Positions 1 to 11,888 of a stretch of DNA of 64,000 nucleotides are shown here, in pieces. Position numbers and translations under genes: made by a program. A model generated the notes under the pieces. The model saw only the letters and a program-made list of their open reading frames with translations. It was not told the DNA's origin and did not search any database. How positions within the stretch are numbered: the first letter of the stretch is position 1; every line of letters begins with the position of its first letter. The DNA is from Sanderia malayensis (taxonomy: Eukaryota > Cnidaria > Scyphozoa > Semaeostomeae > Pelagiidae): NCBI GenBank assembly GCA_013076295.1, contig RQOL01000861.1, positions 5,620,235 through 5,684,234 on the forward strand, given 5' to 3'.

Positions 1-1412
1 CTCTTTAGCCCACCTTCGCTCACTGGAAGGACAGCAACCAAAATACGCTGAGCTCTATATCATGGATACAGCTGAAGCTCTTGAGCACAGAACGAACAAT
101 CCCACCAACAGGGATCTGAACAAAGACATGATCAAGAAGCTCCAAGACGAACTTCTTGCAGTCAATCCATATGCTCAAGAATGCAAGAACATAGGCAACA
201 TACTGCAACAACAACAGCAACAAGCGAATGCAGCAAAAAAGCCTGTTCCCACATTCGACATGATCATAACGTCAAGAGCCAACCAGGATCACAGGTACCA
301 CAGTCCAGCGGCCGCAGAAATAGCAGCAATCTACAGCACGAAGGACGGTGCCGCACCAGATCCAAACGACAGAATCCTGCACATCCAGAGACGTGACGGC
401 TACCTGATTGACATCAAGGCAACCAATCCAGCAGCCGATCCACTCACCTATCCACTGCTGTTTCCGTTCGGAGAACACGGTTGGGGTACAACAATTGCAA
501 GACTGCCGTCAACCCACACCGTCAATCGTCCGGACCAAGCACAGCGACATCAAACGCGAGTAACTCCGAGCCAATTCTACATGTACAGAATCCAAGTGCG
601 AGACGATTTCTCAGCCCTTCACCTTTCAAGACTCCTCTTTCAACAGTACTTGGTTGACGCATTCACCAAGATAGAGGGCAACGACCTCACTTACATCAGA
701 TCACATCAGAAAGATCTCAGAGTCGAGTCGTGCAAAGGACTGATGGATCACCTATACAGACGAGCAGAACAACTAAATCTACTCGCTCAAGCCCACAATC
801 CAGACACCGCACAGCACGTTGATGTTGGACGAGTCGTCATCTTACCGTCCTCATTCACGGGCAGTCAGCGGAGCACACAATAGAATTACCAAGATGCCAT
901 GACCATTGTCAGAAAACACGGCAAGCCAGACATATTCCTTACATTCACGGCAAATCCCAGCTGGCAAGACATCTTGAAAAATTTGCTACCGAACCAGAAG
1001 CCACAAGACCGACCAGACATTGTCACACGAGTCTTTCACTTGAAATTCAAAGAACTCCTGTGTGACATACTCGATCTCAACTTCTTTGGCAAAGTAATCG
1101 CATACGTTTACACGGTAGAATTTCAAAAACGTGGACTACCGCACACTCACATGATCCTATCTCTTGCCGATGAAGACAAACCACGCACAGCAGAGCATGT
1201 CGACCGCATCATATCGGCAGAGATACCAGACCAGAACACCCACGTCCGCGAACACCGCATCGTCAAGAAACACATGATGCACGGACCGTGTGGAATCCTC
1301 AATCCCTCATCGCTTTGCATGCAAGATGGGAAATGCACAAAAAAGTTCCCAAAAGACCTCGCACAGCAGACAGAACTCAATGTCAACGGCTACCCACTGT
1401 ACAGAAGACGAG

Positions 1413-1495
1413 GTATGTCAACATTCATTGCATTTCATACTTATAAAATACATTTTCATTCAAATGCAGACAATAACCATGTGCCTTTCTTGCAG
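1413..1495 (+). other. Intron 1 of the Helitron gene
   Basis: The 83-nt segment starts GTATGT and ends TTGCAG. Removing it joins CGA G to GC AAA and restores the Rep-domain frame from the YPLYRRR segment into the SWVVPHN segment that normally follows it. The intron is therefore supported by protein continuity as well as by splice-site consensus. Confidence 0.8.
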
Positions 1496-3561
1496 GCAAA
1501 ACAACTGCTCAACTCCAACAGCACAAAGTTAACGACTCTTGGGTTGTGCCACACAATGTCAGTCTCCTTCTCAAATTCGACTGTCACATCAACGTGGAGG
1601 TGTGCACAACTGTCAAAAATGTCAAGTACATCTTCAAGTACATCCACAAAGGCAATGACATGGCACACGTCGAAATCAAAGAAGGTCACAAAGAAGCAGA
1701 CGCACAGCGAGACATTGTGCATGACGAGATACATCACTACCTCAATTCCAGATACGTCGGCCCACATCAAGCCGTGTACAAACTCATGCAATACGAGATG
1801 TAGGACAAGAGCCACACAATCGTCCGACTTGCAATTCACCTGCCGGACCAACATGCTGTTTACTTCACAGACCCAGAGCAGGCTGCACACAGAAACAACG
1901 ACAGCATGCCCATGGCTTACTTTGCCCTCAACCAGAAGGAACAGAATGCTCACCAGTACTTATATCAAGACATACCAGAGCACTACATTTTCAACAAATC
2001 CACCAAACAGTGGCAGCAACGCAAGCGCAAACCACCCAAAGGCGTCATAGGCAGAATATACAACGTTCTACCTTCAGATACTGAACGCTTCGCCCTCAGA
2101 TTTATATTGCTGCACAGAAAAGGAGCAACCTCCTTCGAAGACATTCGAACAGTTGACGGAGTCACTCACGACATGTTCAAGAATGCAGCAAGAGCAATGT
2201 CACTCTTAGAAGACGATGCAGAGCACAGACGTTCCTTACGAGATGCAGTCATCATGCACATGCCTGCACAGATGAGACAATTGTTTGCAACACTCATCCT
2301 GTTTCAAACTCCAAGCGACATCCGTGCTCTCTTCACAGAATTCCAAGAAGACATGGCAGAAGATTACGTCAGACACGATCAGCTGCAGGATCCAAATGCA
2401 ACATTCCAGCAGCAACACATCCACATGTGCCTGGAAGACATCCAGAAAAACCTGCAGATTCACGCAAAATCCCTCCAGGATTTCCCCGAAATGCCGCAGC
2501 TACCTGCCGATTATGCTCAGCCACAACAGCCAGCTGACGAAATCAACATCAAACACGAACGAGAGCAGGGACAACAAATGCTTCAGCAACTCAACCCAGA
2601 ACAACTACAAATACACAACGCTGTTCTCCACGCCATCGAGGCACAGTCAACAAACAACTGTTTCTTTCTCGACGGTCCAGCAGGAACTGGCAAAACCTTC
2701 CTTTACAACACATTGGTACACAACCTGCAAGCTTCCGGACACAAAGTCAAATGCGTAGCATACTCAGGCATAGCAGCAACACTACTCATTCACGGCAGAA
2801 CAGCACACTCAACATTTCAGATACCGATTCCTCTGCTCAACAATTCCACTTGCAACATCAAAGCACAAAGCCTCCGAGCACAACAACTGCGAGATACAAT
2901 GCTATTCATTTGGGACGAAGCTTCCATGATTCCAGCAACAACACTCAAAGCAGTTGACCGTCTGCTCAGAGACATCACTAAAGTCGACAGACCTTTCGGC
3001 GGCAAATACAATTCTGCCCTCGGTGACTTCAGACAAGTACTGCCAGTCGTCAAGAAAGCAGGCAGAGAACAAGTAGTGCAAGAATGCCTCAAGTCACAAA
3101 AAATTGAGGATCTGTGGTCTCATTTCCAACAATTCAGACTCATTACAAACATGAGAGCTGTTCAAGATGAGACTTACCAAGCATTCTCAGACTGGCTCCT
3201 CCGAATAGGCAATGGAGTGGAACCTCATGACCATCAAGATCAGATCAGCCTTCCGCAACAAATCTGCATCAAATCTCTTGAAGATCTCATGAGCTCAATC
3301 TATCCTCAAGCCGAATCAGCAGATGCACACCTCTTACTTGATCCCAACACCATGTCCGAGCGATGTTGTTTGACACCAAAGAACGAGTTCTCACATCACA
3401 TCAACGAACTCATTCTACAAAGACTTCCAACACCCTGGAAACAGTACCTCAGTGTTGACACAGTTCAGACAGATGACCCAGAAGAAGCAGCAGCATATCC
3501 CATGGAGTTTCTCAATGCACAGACTCCTGGTGGAATGCCTCTTCACTCACTGCAATTGAAG

Positions 3562-3637
3562 GTATGCACCCTATATTTCAACATTTCTTTTAAATTTTTC
3601 TTGCTATCCAACCCTACTCAATCTCATTCTCTTACAG
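3562..3637 (+). other. Intron 2 of the Helitron gene
   Basis: This 76-nt segment starts GTATGC, contains a pyrimidine-rich tract and ends TTACAG. Removing it joins the exon ending LQLK to one beginning VGATIILLRNINP, the expected helicase segment before the C-terminal motif VI. It is a phase-0 intron. Confidence 0.8.
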
Positions 3638-4050
3638 GTTGGAGCTACAATCATTTTGCTCAGAAACATCAACCCCGCAAAAGGATTATGCAATGGAACA
3701 CGTCTAATTGTCAGAGATCTCAAACAACACATCATAACCGCAGAGATCATAACAACACAGAACAAGGGGCAGTATGTTATGCTTCCACGCATCACTATGA
3801 CGTGCCAAGATTCATCATTGCCAATCTGCATGGCAAGAAAGCAATTTCCAGTCAGACTTGCTTACTGCTTCACCATCAACAAGGCACAAGGACAATCCTT
3901 ATCACACGTGGGCATTTACTTGCCACAACCTGTTTTCGCTCACGGACAACTTTATGTTGCAATATCTAGAGCCAAGTCATTCTCTGGACTCAAGGTATTC
4001 ACACCAAGCAATAACAAAACAAAAAACATTGTCTACAAGGAAGTCCTCTA

Positions 4051-4143
4051 AACACCTGATACCTTCAAACAGCTCAGGCAAAGACCTGATGTCTTCAAAC
4101 AGCTCAGGCAAAGACCCGATGTCTTCAAACAGCGCAGGCAAAA
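4051..4143 (+). repeat. 30-bp tandem repeat, 3 units
   Basis: Three consecutive 30-bp units (4051-4080, 4081-4110, 4111-4140) share the core CTTCAAACAGCTCAGGCAAA with one or two changes. They begin directly at the stop codon of the Helitron helicase, so they lie in its 3' untranslated part. Confidence 0.85.
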
Positions 4144-4640
4144 CACATGAGTTATGCTTTGCCATGTTCCTTTATATTGCCTACGGGAACATGGATTTCC
4201 TTTCTCTCTGTGCAATCTGCCATAATCCCCAATAATAAGTCCATGCCACTATGTATCTATAACCTAACTCCCTTTAAATATCCTTTAAATATCAACTAAT
4301 ATCACCATGGCAGTTGTCAGTCATAAAAAAGGAAACCTCAAACAACGGATGCTCCTTGACGTGGTGTTTGAGCTTTTAACTAATGCATCCGGCAATACAA
4401 CTCATTTTTCTTTACAGCCTCCATCAGCAATCACATCACCACCAGGCAAGCCGTCCATCTGTCAACCCACGTCAACACCCACTATTCTTGGTAAGTCGTT
4501 CATAAATTTTCTTACATTTGTATATACATTACGTGTCGCACAAATATTAAACTTATCAAAATTTCATTACCCCCCTTTACAACCCATTACTGGGCGTGTC
4601 CCACGAAGGGTGATCCCATAGCAACAACATCAATACTTCA
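4144..4640. other. Helitron 3' flank, no gene recognised
   Basis: No convincing coding sequence. Short open stretches occur but match nothing I recognise. A donor-like GTAAGT lies near 4490. A GC-richer stretch near 4590-4620 could be part of a Helitron 3' end, but I do not see a canonical hairpin followed by CTRR, so the element border is left open. Confidence 0.4.
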
Positions 4641-5600
4641 AACAAAATTCTTTTTCTTTCCGTGTCCGACGAACACTACTTTTATCACAACTTAACCAAC
4701 TTTAATTAGAACGCATTGCTTAACGTGTCCGCCGCTGCAGGATGGTCTCTATATATCTATACACTATAATACTATTATGGGTTCGGTGACGGAAACAACG
4801 CTGAAAGACCCCCAGCGACGGCAGCTTTCGCACGATACTCCTAAAAATCCCCCGATCAGTTCTTTTCGAAAACCACTCATAATTCTTCCCAGTAATGTGT
4901 ACGTGTGCATAAGCTATTTTGTTTTTCGAAATTGCTTTTCGTTTTTCAGATATTTTCGGTTTTCTACTTGGAAAATCCTTCCGCCCTTTGTTTTCGTTTG
5001 AAGTCTGCTTTGTGTCCTCTGTCAGCTACTGCCGTGCCAAGGCTTTTGTTTCGCGTGTCGGGGGGGAGATGTCCGCAGCTTTGATGCGTACTAAAGTATC
5101 GAGTCGAACAAAACGTGTTGTCCCATGCGACCCCCGTGGCTAAATGCATTCGTAATGACGTCGTGCTTCTGGAAAGATCCATCGTGCGTTGTTTACCGTT
5201 TTCGAAACAATGAATCCCTGTTGCGTTTGACACTAATCTGACGGCGTCTTTTGTTACTCCGACCTTTCATTGACGAGGAAGCTTCTTCCTTCCTTCAGCG
5301 AGCGTGCGTGGCGTGCAGTGGATGTCCATTTTCGAATTTGGGACGGGACAAACCGAATGAAATTGCTTTCGTTGTGTTGCTGCTTTTTATTTTTGCTGCC
5401 GTTTTACTCGAGTTTTCCAACCAAAAGCTTCTCGGGATTTAACTGGTAAGTTGCTAAGTTGTTTCCAATTTGCCTCTACTAAACTCCTCTGTGTCCTTCT
5501 TATTTTGTTTTCGATTTATTATGATCCGTTGTTTACAGAACTTTCTGGGCGATCTAAAATTCTGAATAATTTTTTGCTTTACAAATCTTTTCACTACTAA
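4640..5600 (+). repeat. Unclassified interspersed repeat, copy 1 (~0.95 kb)
   Basis: This block matches 7130-8115 almost throughout by eye. Shared landmarks in order are CTTAACGTGTCCGCCGCTGC, a TCTCTATATA start-like stretch, the GTGACGGAA segment, the CCTTCCGCCCTTTGTTTTCG segment, ATCCATCGTGCGTTGTTTAC, ATGTCCATTTTCGAATTTGG and a donor-like AACTGGTAAGT. It carries no long ORF. The TCTCTATATA stretch following a GTGTCCGCC block resembles a Helitron 5' end, which would make this a non-autonomous Helitron or the start of a tandem one. That reading is tentative. Confidence 0.7.
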
Positions 5601-6690
5601 ATCGAATGCTGAAACCGTGAATTATCAATTTCTGCTTTTATAATTACAGGTCTGGATGCAACCATCTAAAGAACGAATTTCAGAAACGACAATTTCGTCA
5701 TTTCACTGAAACGAAGCCATTCAAAGCACATGCAGTTGTCTAAAAGCTATTCTGCCCTTCCTTGCAATCAACTGGAAATTTACTTGAAATTTGCTATTTG
5801 CAACTGTTTCCCAAAGAACTTCACTGGTAAGTGGCTAAGTTTTTTTCTATATTTCCCCTCAGCTGTATTGTTCTATTCAGCTCAGATTCCGTGATCAACA
5901 ACTCGCTTTTCAAATTTCTCCAGCCGTGCAATATATTTTCAAAATCTCAATCATATTCTCTATAAATTGACTCTGATTTGTTTCAAACAGCTCTGATCGA
6001 TCAAGACTAAAATTCTAAATCGATTTTTGCAGATCTCCATTTGAAACTTTAACTGGCCAGACTCGAAAACAGCTATTTTCATATTGCATTGAAGCAGGCC
6101 CTACCCAAAAGCATGAAATCCCACAAAACCTTTTCTCCTTGGCATCCAGACAATTACTGTTCACGACTGATCATCCGAAGGCTAAAGTAGTGGATGTCAA
6201 GCACGTCATTTTCGTTCTGCATAACATAAACGTGTGCTCAAGCTGGAAACAATTGCTTCCACTTCACGTGGATTCTAAACTGGAAACGTGCCCACCACTG
6301 AGCTACAATTCAAAACGCCAAAGTTGTGCATTTGGTCTGTGAAATATGTGAGTGAATCAACTAAACATTTTCATGATCTGCTGTATTTGAAACCCTTTTA
6401 CATATCGTGAATTTTTGACTGCGTGTTTAGATGCATCTAACTTTGGGACCCCTCTAAAATTTTCACAATGCGCTTTTGTATTGCTTTCATGGAATTCGTG
6501 TAGTTGCAAATATGTTTTTACCAATTTGATCTGTATTTTTAATATTCTGTATTCTCTAATCGAAATTTCGCATTAAATGGATCCAATTATGTTTTCTGAT
6601 ATACTATTCAATCGCAACGCTTCTCTCCGTTCGGTTTAAATCGACACGTTTCTGGCACGCTCAGAAGTGCACGAACATTTGCATCGCGGA
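5601..6690. other. Spacer between repeats, no gene seen
   Basis: AT-rich sequence with no supported gene. A further diverged copy of the CACTGGTAAGTGGCTAAGT block lies near 5822, echoing 5440 and 7970, so part of this spacer derives from the same repeat family. Confidence 0.45.
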
Positions 6691-7130
6691 AAAAATGGAC
6701 CTGGAACAACATTTGAATGCAGTGCAACCTTTGCACTTCCATGGGGGAAAGATGGAAATACGAGGATCAGAATCATTTCAAATTAAATCATGGGAGAAAA
6801 CATGGACCCATAACCTTGGAATGAAAGTTGGGATAAGGGGATTCCATGGGCCATGCTGTGGGGGAATGGATGCAAATTTGAAGATTTGAATCATTTCAAG
6901 TTAAATAATGGGAGAAAACATGGACCTAGAACAACCTTGGAATGCAAATCGGAACTCGGGGATTCCTTGGACCATGTGGTCGGGGAATGGTTCCAACTAT
7001 GACGCTTCAAGGATTTCAATTTAAGTCATCATGCACCTAGAACAACCTTGGAATGGAAATGGGGACTCGGGGATTCCATCCATCATATGGTGGGGAATGG
7101 ATCGCAGTATGAGGACCTCAATGATTTCAA
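6690..7130 (+). repeat. ~118-bp tandem repeat, about 3.5 units
   Basis: The landmarks GGGAGAAAACATGGAC (about 6791 and 6910), CCTTGGAATG (about 6813, 6933 and 7049) and GGGGATTCC recur every ~116-120 bp. Units are diverged and have small indels. The array lies between the two copies of the 0.95-kb repeat. Confidence 0.8.
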
Positions 7131-8115
7131 ACACAATTTTTTTTCTTTGCGTGTCCGACCACTGATCTTATCGCAAATTAGGCAACTTTAACTTTAATTA
7201 CAACCGATTGCTTAACGTGTCCGCCAGCTGATCTCACCACAACTTAACAAACTTTAATTAGAACGGATTGCTTAACGTGTCCGCCGCTGCAGGATGGTCT
7301 TCTCTATATACTGAAACGTGAGCGGTGACGGAAGAGTGCCTCAAAGACCCCCAGCGATGGGAGCTTTCCAACACTACTCCTAAAATTTCCCTCATCTGTT
7401 CTTTTCGAAAACAACTCAGATATCTTCCCAGTAATCTGTGTATTTGTAATATCTATTTTGTTTTTCGAAATTGCTTTTCGTTTTCCAGATATTTTCATTT
7501 TTCTACCTCGAAAATCCTTCCGCCCTTTGTTTTCGTTTGAAGTCGGCTTTGTGCACTCTGTCAGATCCTGCAGTGCCGAGGCTTTTGTTTTGCGTGCCAG
7601 GGGGAGATGTCTTGAGCTTCGATGCGTACTAAAGCACTGAGTCGAACAAAACCTACTGTGCCATGCGACCCCGTGGCTAAATGCATTTGAAATGACGTCG
7701 TCCTTCTGGAAAGATCCATCGTGCGTTGTTTACGGTATTCGAAACAATCAATCCCTGTTGCGTTTGACACTAATCCGACAGCATCTTTTGTTGCTGTGAC
7801 CTTTGATTCACGAGGAAGTTGCTTCCTTCCTTCAGCGAGCGTGCAGTGGATGTCCATTTTCGAATTTGGGACGGGACAAACAGAATGAAATTATTTCGTT
7901 TTGTGGCAGCGTTTTATTTTTGCTGTCGTTTTACTCGAGCTTCCAAACTAAAAGCTTCTGAGGATTTAACTGGTAAGTGCCTAAGTTGTTTCTATTTGCC
8001 TCTACTAAACTCCTGTATTCTTTTTATTTTGTTTCCGATTTATTCTGATCCGTTGTTTATAGAAATTTTCGAGCGCCCTGAAATTCTAAATAATTCTTTC
8101 CTTTACAAATCTTTT
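7130..8115 (+). repeat. Unclassified interspersed repeat, copy 2
   Basis: Second copy of the 4640-5600 block, in the same orientation. At its 5' side the GTGTCCG / TTTAATTA / GATTGCTTAAC segment is itself repeated (about 7150-7215 and 7216-7275). Differences are scattered substitutions and short indels, so the copies are not a recent duplication. There is no protein-coding signal; the short ORFs in both copies diverge freely. Confidence 0.7.
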
Positions 8116-8700
8116 GCGCAGTGACTATTTGACCGGCAGCCGGCTAACATTCTCAAAAAACTATTTGACCGGCAGTCATCTGCACATGCGCATTGCTTAT
8201 ATATTGATTGGCGCTATTGGCGCGATTTCTTTGTTGGAAATTGACAGTCCAATGTGTGTGGACTTGCTAGTTACTCAATTTCTATAAAAGTTAAGAAATT
8301 TTTAGAGTGTAGAAAGAACAAAAAGAGTAATTAATTGTTCTTAAAGTTTCTTAAATTTTGGGGAAGCAGAAAATCTGTAACTTAGGTTAAAAATTTGAAA
8401 AATTGTCAGGCCAAACTTTAAAATTTAAAGTCAGTTTCTCATTGACAAGTTTTTACTGCAATATTGCTCAAAGTATAGAATTTCAATAATTGTATAAATA
8501 TGAGAATGCAACTTTAGAAAATCAGTTTTGTTGTATGCATCTTGTGCATGGTAGATGGTAGCCCAGGCTAATCTGGATAATCTGTGCCAAAACAGTTCAT
8601 ATTGTTGATTGAAAATAAAAATCAGTAAGCAACATCAAATATACAGTCATATACAAACTAAACTAAATTTTTGTAAAGAAACTTGGCTCGGGCTTTATTT
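8116..8700. other. Intergenic, short direct repeat, no gene
   Basis: The 16-mer ACTATTTGACCGGCAG occurs twice (about 8120 and 8158). Otherwise I see only AT-rich sequence without a supported ORF or RNA gene. Confidence 0.4.
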
Positions 8701-8711
8701 GTGCTAAATAT

Positions 8712-8808
8712 ATTCGCTATTGAAACCCGTTTTGTAGTTTTATATTGTTATGTAAATTTTCTTTCTCAGGCCTAGGGCCACTTCTAGACGCCATTTTTCA
8801 TCAGGCGT
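8712..8808 (+). repeat. hAT-related 97-bp segment
   Basis: This stretch is the near-identical reverse complement of 63602-63699, which lies directly upstream of the hAT transposase gene at the other end of the window. Landmarks are GTTATGTAAATTTTCTTTCT, CAGGCCTAGGGCCACTTCTA and GACGCCATTTTTCATCAGGC. It is probably the remnant 5' region of a second hAT copy in the opposite orientation. No transposase sequence follows it. Confidence 0.75.
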
Positions 8809-8827
8809 TTCCATACTTATTTGTCAT

Positions 8828-8865
8828 GTTATTATATTATATTAATAGTAATATAATATAATAAC
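8828..8865. repeat. Perfect AT palindrome, 17-bp arms
   Basis: The left arm GTTATTATATTATATTA and its exact reverse complement flank a 4-nt spacer. It lies 20 bp past the hAT-related segment and could be a remnant of a small element or a slippage-derived hairpin. Confidence 0.8.
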
Positions 8866-9290
8866 AATAATTAACTTATCAGTATAATAACAATTTATTA
8901 AAGCTTTTCAAAGAAAGTTTTACGAAATTTGAAAAAGTGCGCCAACTTTCAAAGCTGTCGCTGTTTTTTAAAACACCTGCTTAGTATTTAAAAACAATTA
9001 GCACTTACATCCATTCTTTAGTCTTTATCTTTCTTCTGAAACGAAGGAAAGACAGAAGTTTCTGATCTCTCATTTCTCATGACAGAGATTTGACGCGTAC
9101 ATTCGAACATCGCATTCGAAAGTTTCTGATTTGTTCTTTGAATTCAATCTCGAGCCGAGAACGTGAATTTGCCAGCTCCTCGATATTTTTGTGTTTTCTT
9201 GCGATTTATTTAACAAATTCTTATCATCTTATAAGTGCATGGAAAATATGAAATAATTCATTCAATATAACCAAGAGACTAGGGGTCGTC
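8866..9290. other. Unannotated AT-rich spacer
   Basis: No ORF, repeat or RNA gene that I can support. Confidence 0.4.
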
Positions 9291-10405
9291 ACTCGCTTCG
9301 CTCGTTCGCCCCAGCCCGTCAAGTAAAAGAAGCTTAATCTGGTTGGCGCACTTCGTGCGCTGCATTCGCTTCGCTCATGCCTCTTTCAACCCCACGTACA
9401 ATGGGTTAGCTCGCTGCGCTCGCCTGTCTATCTATTATCAAGAAACATTGACTAATAGGGCGCACTTCGTGCGCTGCATTCGCTTCGCTCATGCCTCTTT
9501 CAACCCCACGTACAATGGGTTAGCTCGCTGCGCTCGCCTGTCTATCTATTATCAAGAAACATTGACTGATAGGGCGCACTTCGTGCGCTGCATTCACTTT
9601 GCTCATGCCTCTGCCTCTGGCAACAGTTTGGCTCGCTTCGCTCGCCTGATAACCCCTTATCATAATTTGTTTGTTAAAACTTTGGGCTTGTTTACATTAG
9701 GCCTAAGCGTCGCAAGCATGCCGAAGCAACAATGGCGGTCGCCCACTACCTAAACTACAACTATCTCACTAAAAAAACAAAACAAAGCTATCACCTGTGT
9801 TCTCAATTGTTTCCTGTAATTTTCCAGAGGTCTCTCAAACAATTAGCAAGTCTTTACAAAGACAATTCAGGTCGTAAATCACTTTGAAAGGCGCCCAGTT
9901 ATCCTTTGTGTTCAAAACAAAAACACGCGTCTTCTGCAAAAGTACCTGCCGTTCAACCCGAGGCCAAATTTGCATGATAACGACAAACGCGTGACTGTTC
10001 ACGTGAAGTCGCGAAAGAGCCAATCAAATTACAGCAAAAGGCGAAACGGGTCACGTGAAGAGCGAATACTGTGCTCGAAAATGGAATTCGGGACGCGAAT
10101 TTGGAAGTTTTGCCAGCGTAAACCGTAGTTTTTTCGTGATAGCACAATTAGCAGAATAATTAGTGGAATAATTCAAAATTTCAGGAGAAAATCGAAAAAC
10201 AAAATCCATTACCCTGGTTAAATTATGAAACTAAGTATTCAGTGTGAATTTCATTGCCATATACCCACATACAAAAAAGCCTTTGTGATTACACGGTTCG
10301 CCGTTTCGGCCCATTGTTTTCGGGCGTTCGACCTATTGTTTCGGGTCGAATCTATTGTTTTTGGCAGGGAAAATGCGTCATCACGTGACATCACAGAATA
10401 TATAT
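9290..10405 (+). repeat. Repeat R1, copy 1 (~1.1 kb)
   Basis: A complex repeat found again at 42466-43650 in the same orientation. The left part is a 114-bp tandem array. The right part (about 9640-10405) is unique-looking sequence closely similar to 42890-43645, ending at a shared CATCACGTGAC and ATATATATTAGAT. No protein is recognised; short ORFs on either strand are in shifted frames and not conserved. I do not see TIRs or a target duplication, so its class is unknown. Confidence 0.8.
9346..9690 (+). repeat. 114-bp tandem array inside R1
   Basis: Units begin GCGCACTTCGTGCGCTGCAT at about 9346, 9460 and 9574. The last is rearranged after about 40 bp. Each unit carries self-complementary blocks such as GCGCACTTCGTGCGC and GCTCGCTGCGCTCGC, and has higher GC than its surroundings. 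Confidence 0.85.
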
Positions 10406-11888
10406 ATTAGATTTTCTTTTTATTGCTGTAAAAATCTTTTTCATAAACAAAACCGTTTCTTAGTTATTAAGCTTTTTATGGGTTTTTTATCAGCTTTGGT
10501 GATGTTTTGCAACTTCCAACTAACTTTCCACAACCTTCCCGTTATCGTTTTCGATTATTTTTGACTGTTCATGCTCTTTTCAATTCTCGAAGACTCTCGC
10601 GCATGCGCGATCTTAACACTAAAATAAAATAAAAATTCTACTGCGCATGCGTGTCCTAGGACGCCCACCCCATCTCCTACTGAGCAGTGATTAGAATGTA
10701 CGCCATGTCAGTTCAGAAGTCAGGCGAAATTGCTTTTTTTTTCAGTTGCTATATTCACGGCTAACATTCACTTTTATTTTGAGAACACATGCAGTATATA
10801 TTTGACGCGTGCACAAAACAATTTTTTACAGCCCTTCTGGGCGAGCCAGCCCGCTTGATCGCATTTACATGGAAAATTTCCAGCCCTACTTGTCGATATC
10901 TCGGGTAGTCAATAGCCATATCCGCCTGAGAGGGCTGGCCCCCTTCCAATGTAAACGAAAAGGAATTTTATGAAGCATCAAATAAAAAGGCGAGATCTCG
11001 GCAAAGAGTGGACATGGCCCTTCTCCGTATAAACAGAACAGGCGCTTAGGCTCGCAAAGTTTGACTTTAACTCGATACTATTTGCTTCACTTTCTTGATT
11101 GTTCACTCAGAATTGCTTTGCATGTGCACATGACTACTATTTATGTTATTTATATTATTTTCTTCGTGTTATAAGAATCCCATGGTCATAAAAAAATTCC
11201 GCTTGCATTGCTCTGGTTGGTAGCAGTAACTGAGTTAAACAAGTAGCGCAAATACAGTTGTTTTCTGTGGCAGTTTGCCTGGCCCATTTAGGCCTGTTTT
11301 TTGTAGCTGGGAGGACAAACAAACTTGTCAGTAGAGATTTGATTAATATTCTTCACTGTATATTTCGTCGATATTCCTTATGTTTCTACTTGTGTTTAAT
11401 GTTTTGGTTATGTGTTTAGGGTATTAATATGTTGTTTAATTATTTCATCAAACCGTTTGATGTTTGAGAAACAGTTGTTTTCTTGCCTTGTACGGTTCTT
11501 CACACGTTTGAGACTCCCCTGTAGCTCACCTGGAGTTACACAAAATATGCTAATCATAACGGGAAGATGTGCAAACTGTAAACAGGAAAATGTGCAGGTT
11601 GTAAATAGGAAGATATTATATTTCTCCCCTGGTAAAAAAGGAAAGTTGCCATTGGAAATAAATAGCAAAAATCTTGATTAAATTTAAAAACGACAACATC
11701 AAACAATTGTTTGATTCTTTCTATTTGTCAACCTAGTCTTTCAAATACATGCTCTTCGCGGCCTCATGTTGATATCTGGCAGAGATTGTCAAGTCTTCAG
11801 TTCTTGCTGAACAGGTCTCTTTGCCTGAACCGATCCCGATTGAACAGGTCCCTCTGGCTGCGCTACCGGTGGCTGTGGTAGATTTTCT
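10406..11888. other. Intergenic, no gene recognised
   Basis: No supported coding gene. A GC-richer part (about 10825-11045) contains GCCCTTCTGGGCGAGCCAGC and two approximate inverted blocks (GGGCTGG / CCAGCCC), and looks like a degenerate non-autonomous element. Overlapping ORFs of ~86-89 codons on opposite strands at 11408-11681 have no recognisable domain and I do not call them genes. Confidence 0.4.

Larger units (their letters stand above)
2..4051 (+). pseudogene. Helitron Rep/helicase (RepHel), 5'-truncated, decayed
   Basis: RepHel proteins nick and unwind DNA for rolling-circle (Helitron) transposition. The frame is already open at base 2, so the gene starts before the window. In order: the Helitron N-terminal region (LLFPFGEHGW near 450-480); the Rep HUH nuclease motif (PHTHMIL, about 1139-1159); a tyrosine-containing catalytic segment (KYIFKYIHKG, about 1624-1653); then a Pif1-type SF1 helicase with Walker A (GPAGTGKT, 2674-2697), Walker B (WDEAS, about 2911-2925) and C-terminal motif VI (YVAISRAKS, about 3954-3980). 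The product stays in frame if two short introns are removed (1413-1495 and 3562-3637). Two in-frame TAG codons (881-883 and 1801-1803) break it, and the conserved sequence resumes in the same frame after each. The family assignment is secure. I judge it an inactive copy unless the TAGs are read through or are assembly errors. Confidence 0.93.

Noticed and set aside
1456..1953. Antisense 165-codon ORF
   Set aside because: Shadow of the Helitron coding strand; it has no domain and also spans an intron.
11408..11681. ORF pair on opposite strands (86 and 89 codons)
   Set aside because: Mutual shadows with no recognisable motif or supporting context.
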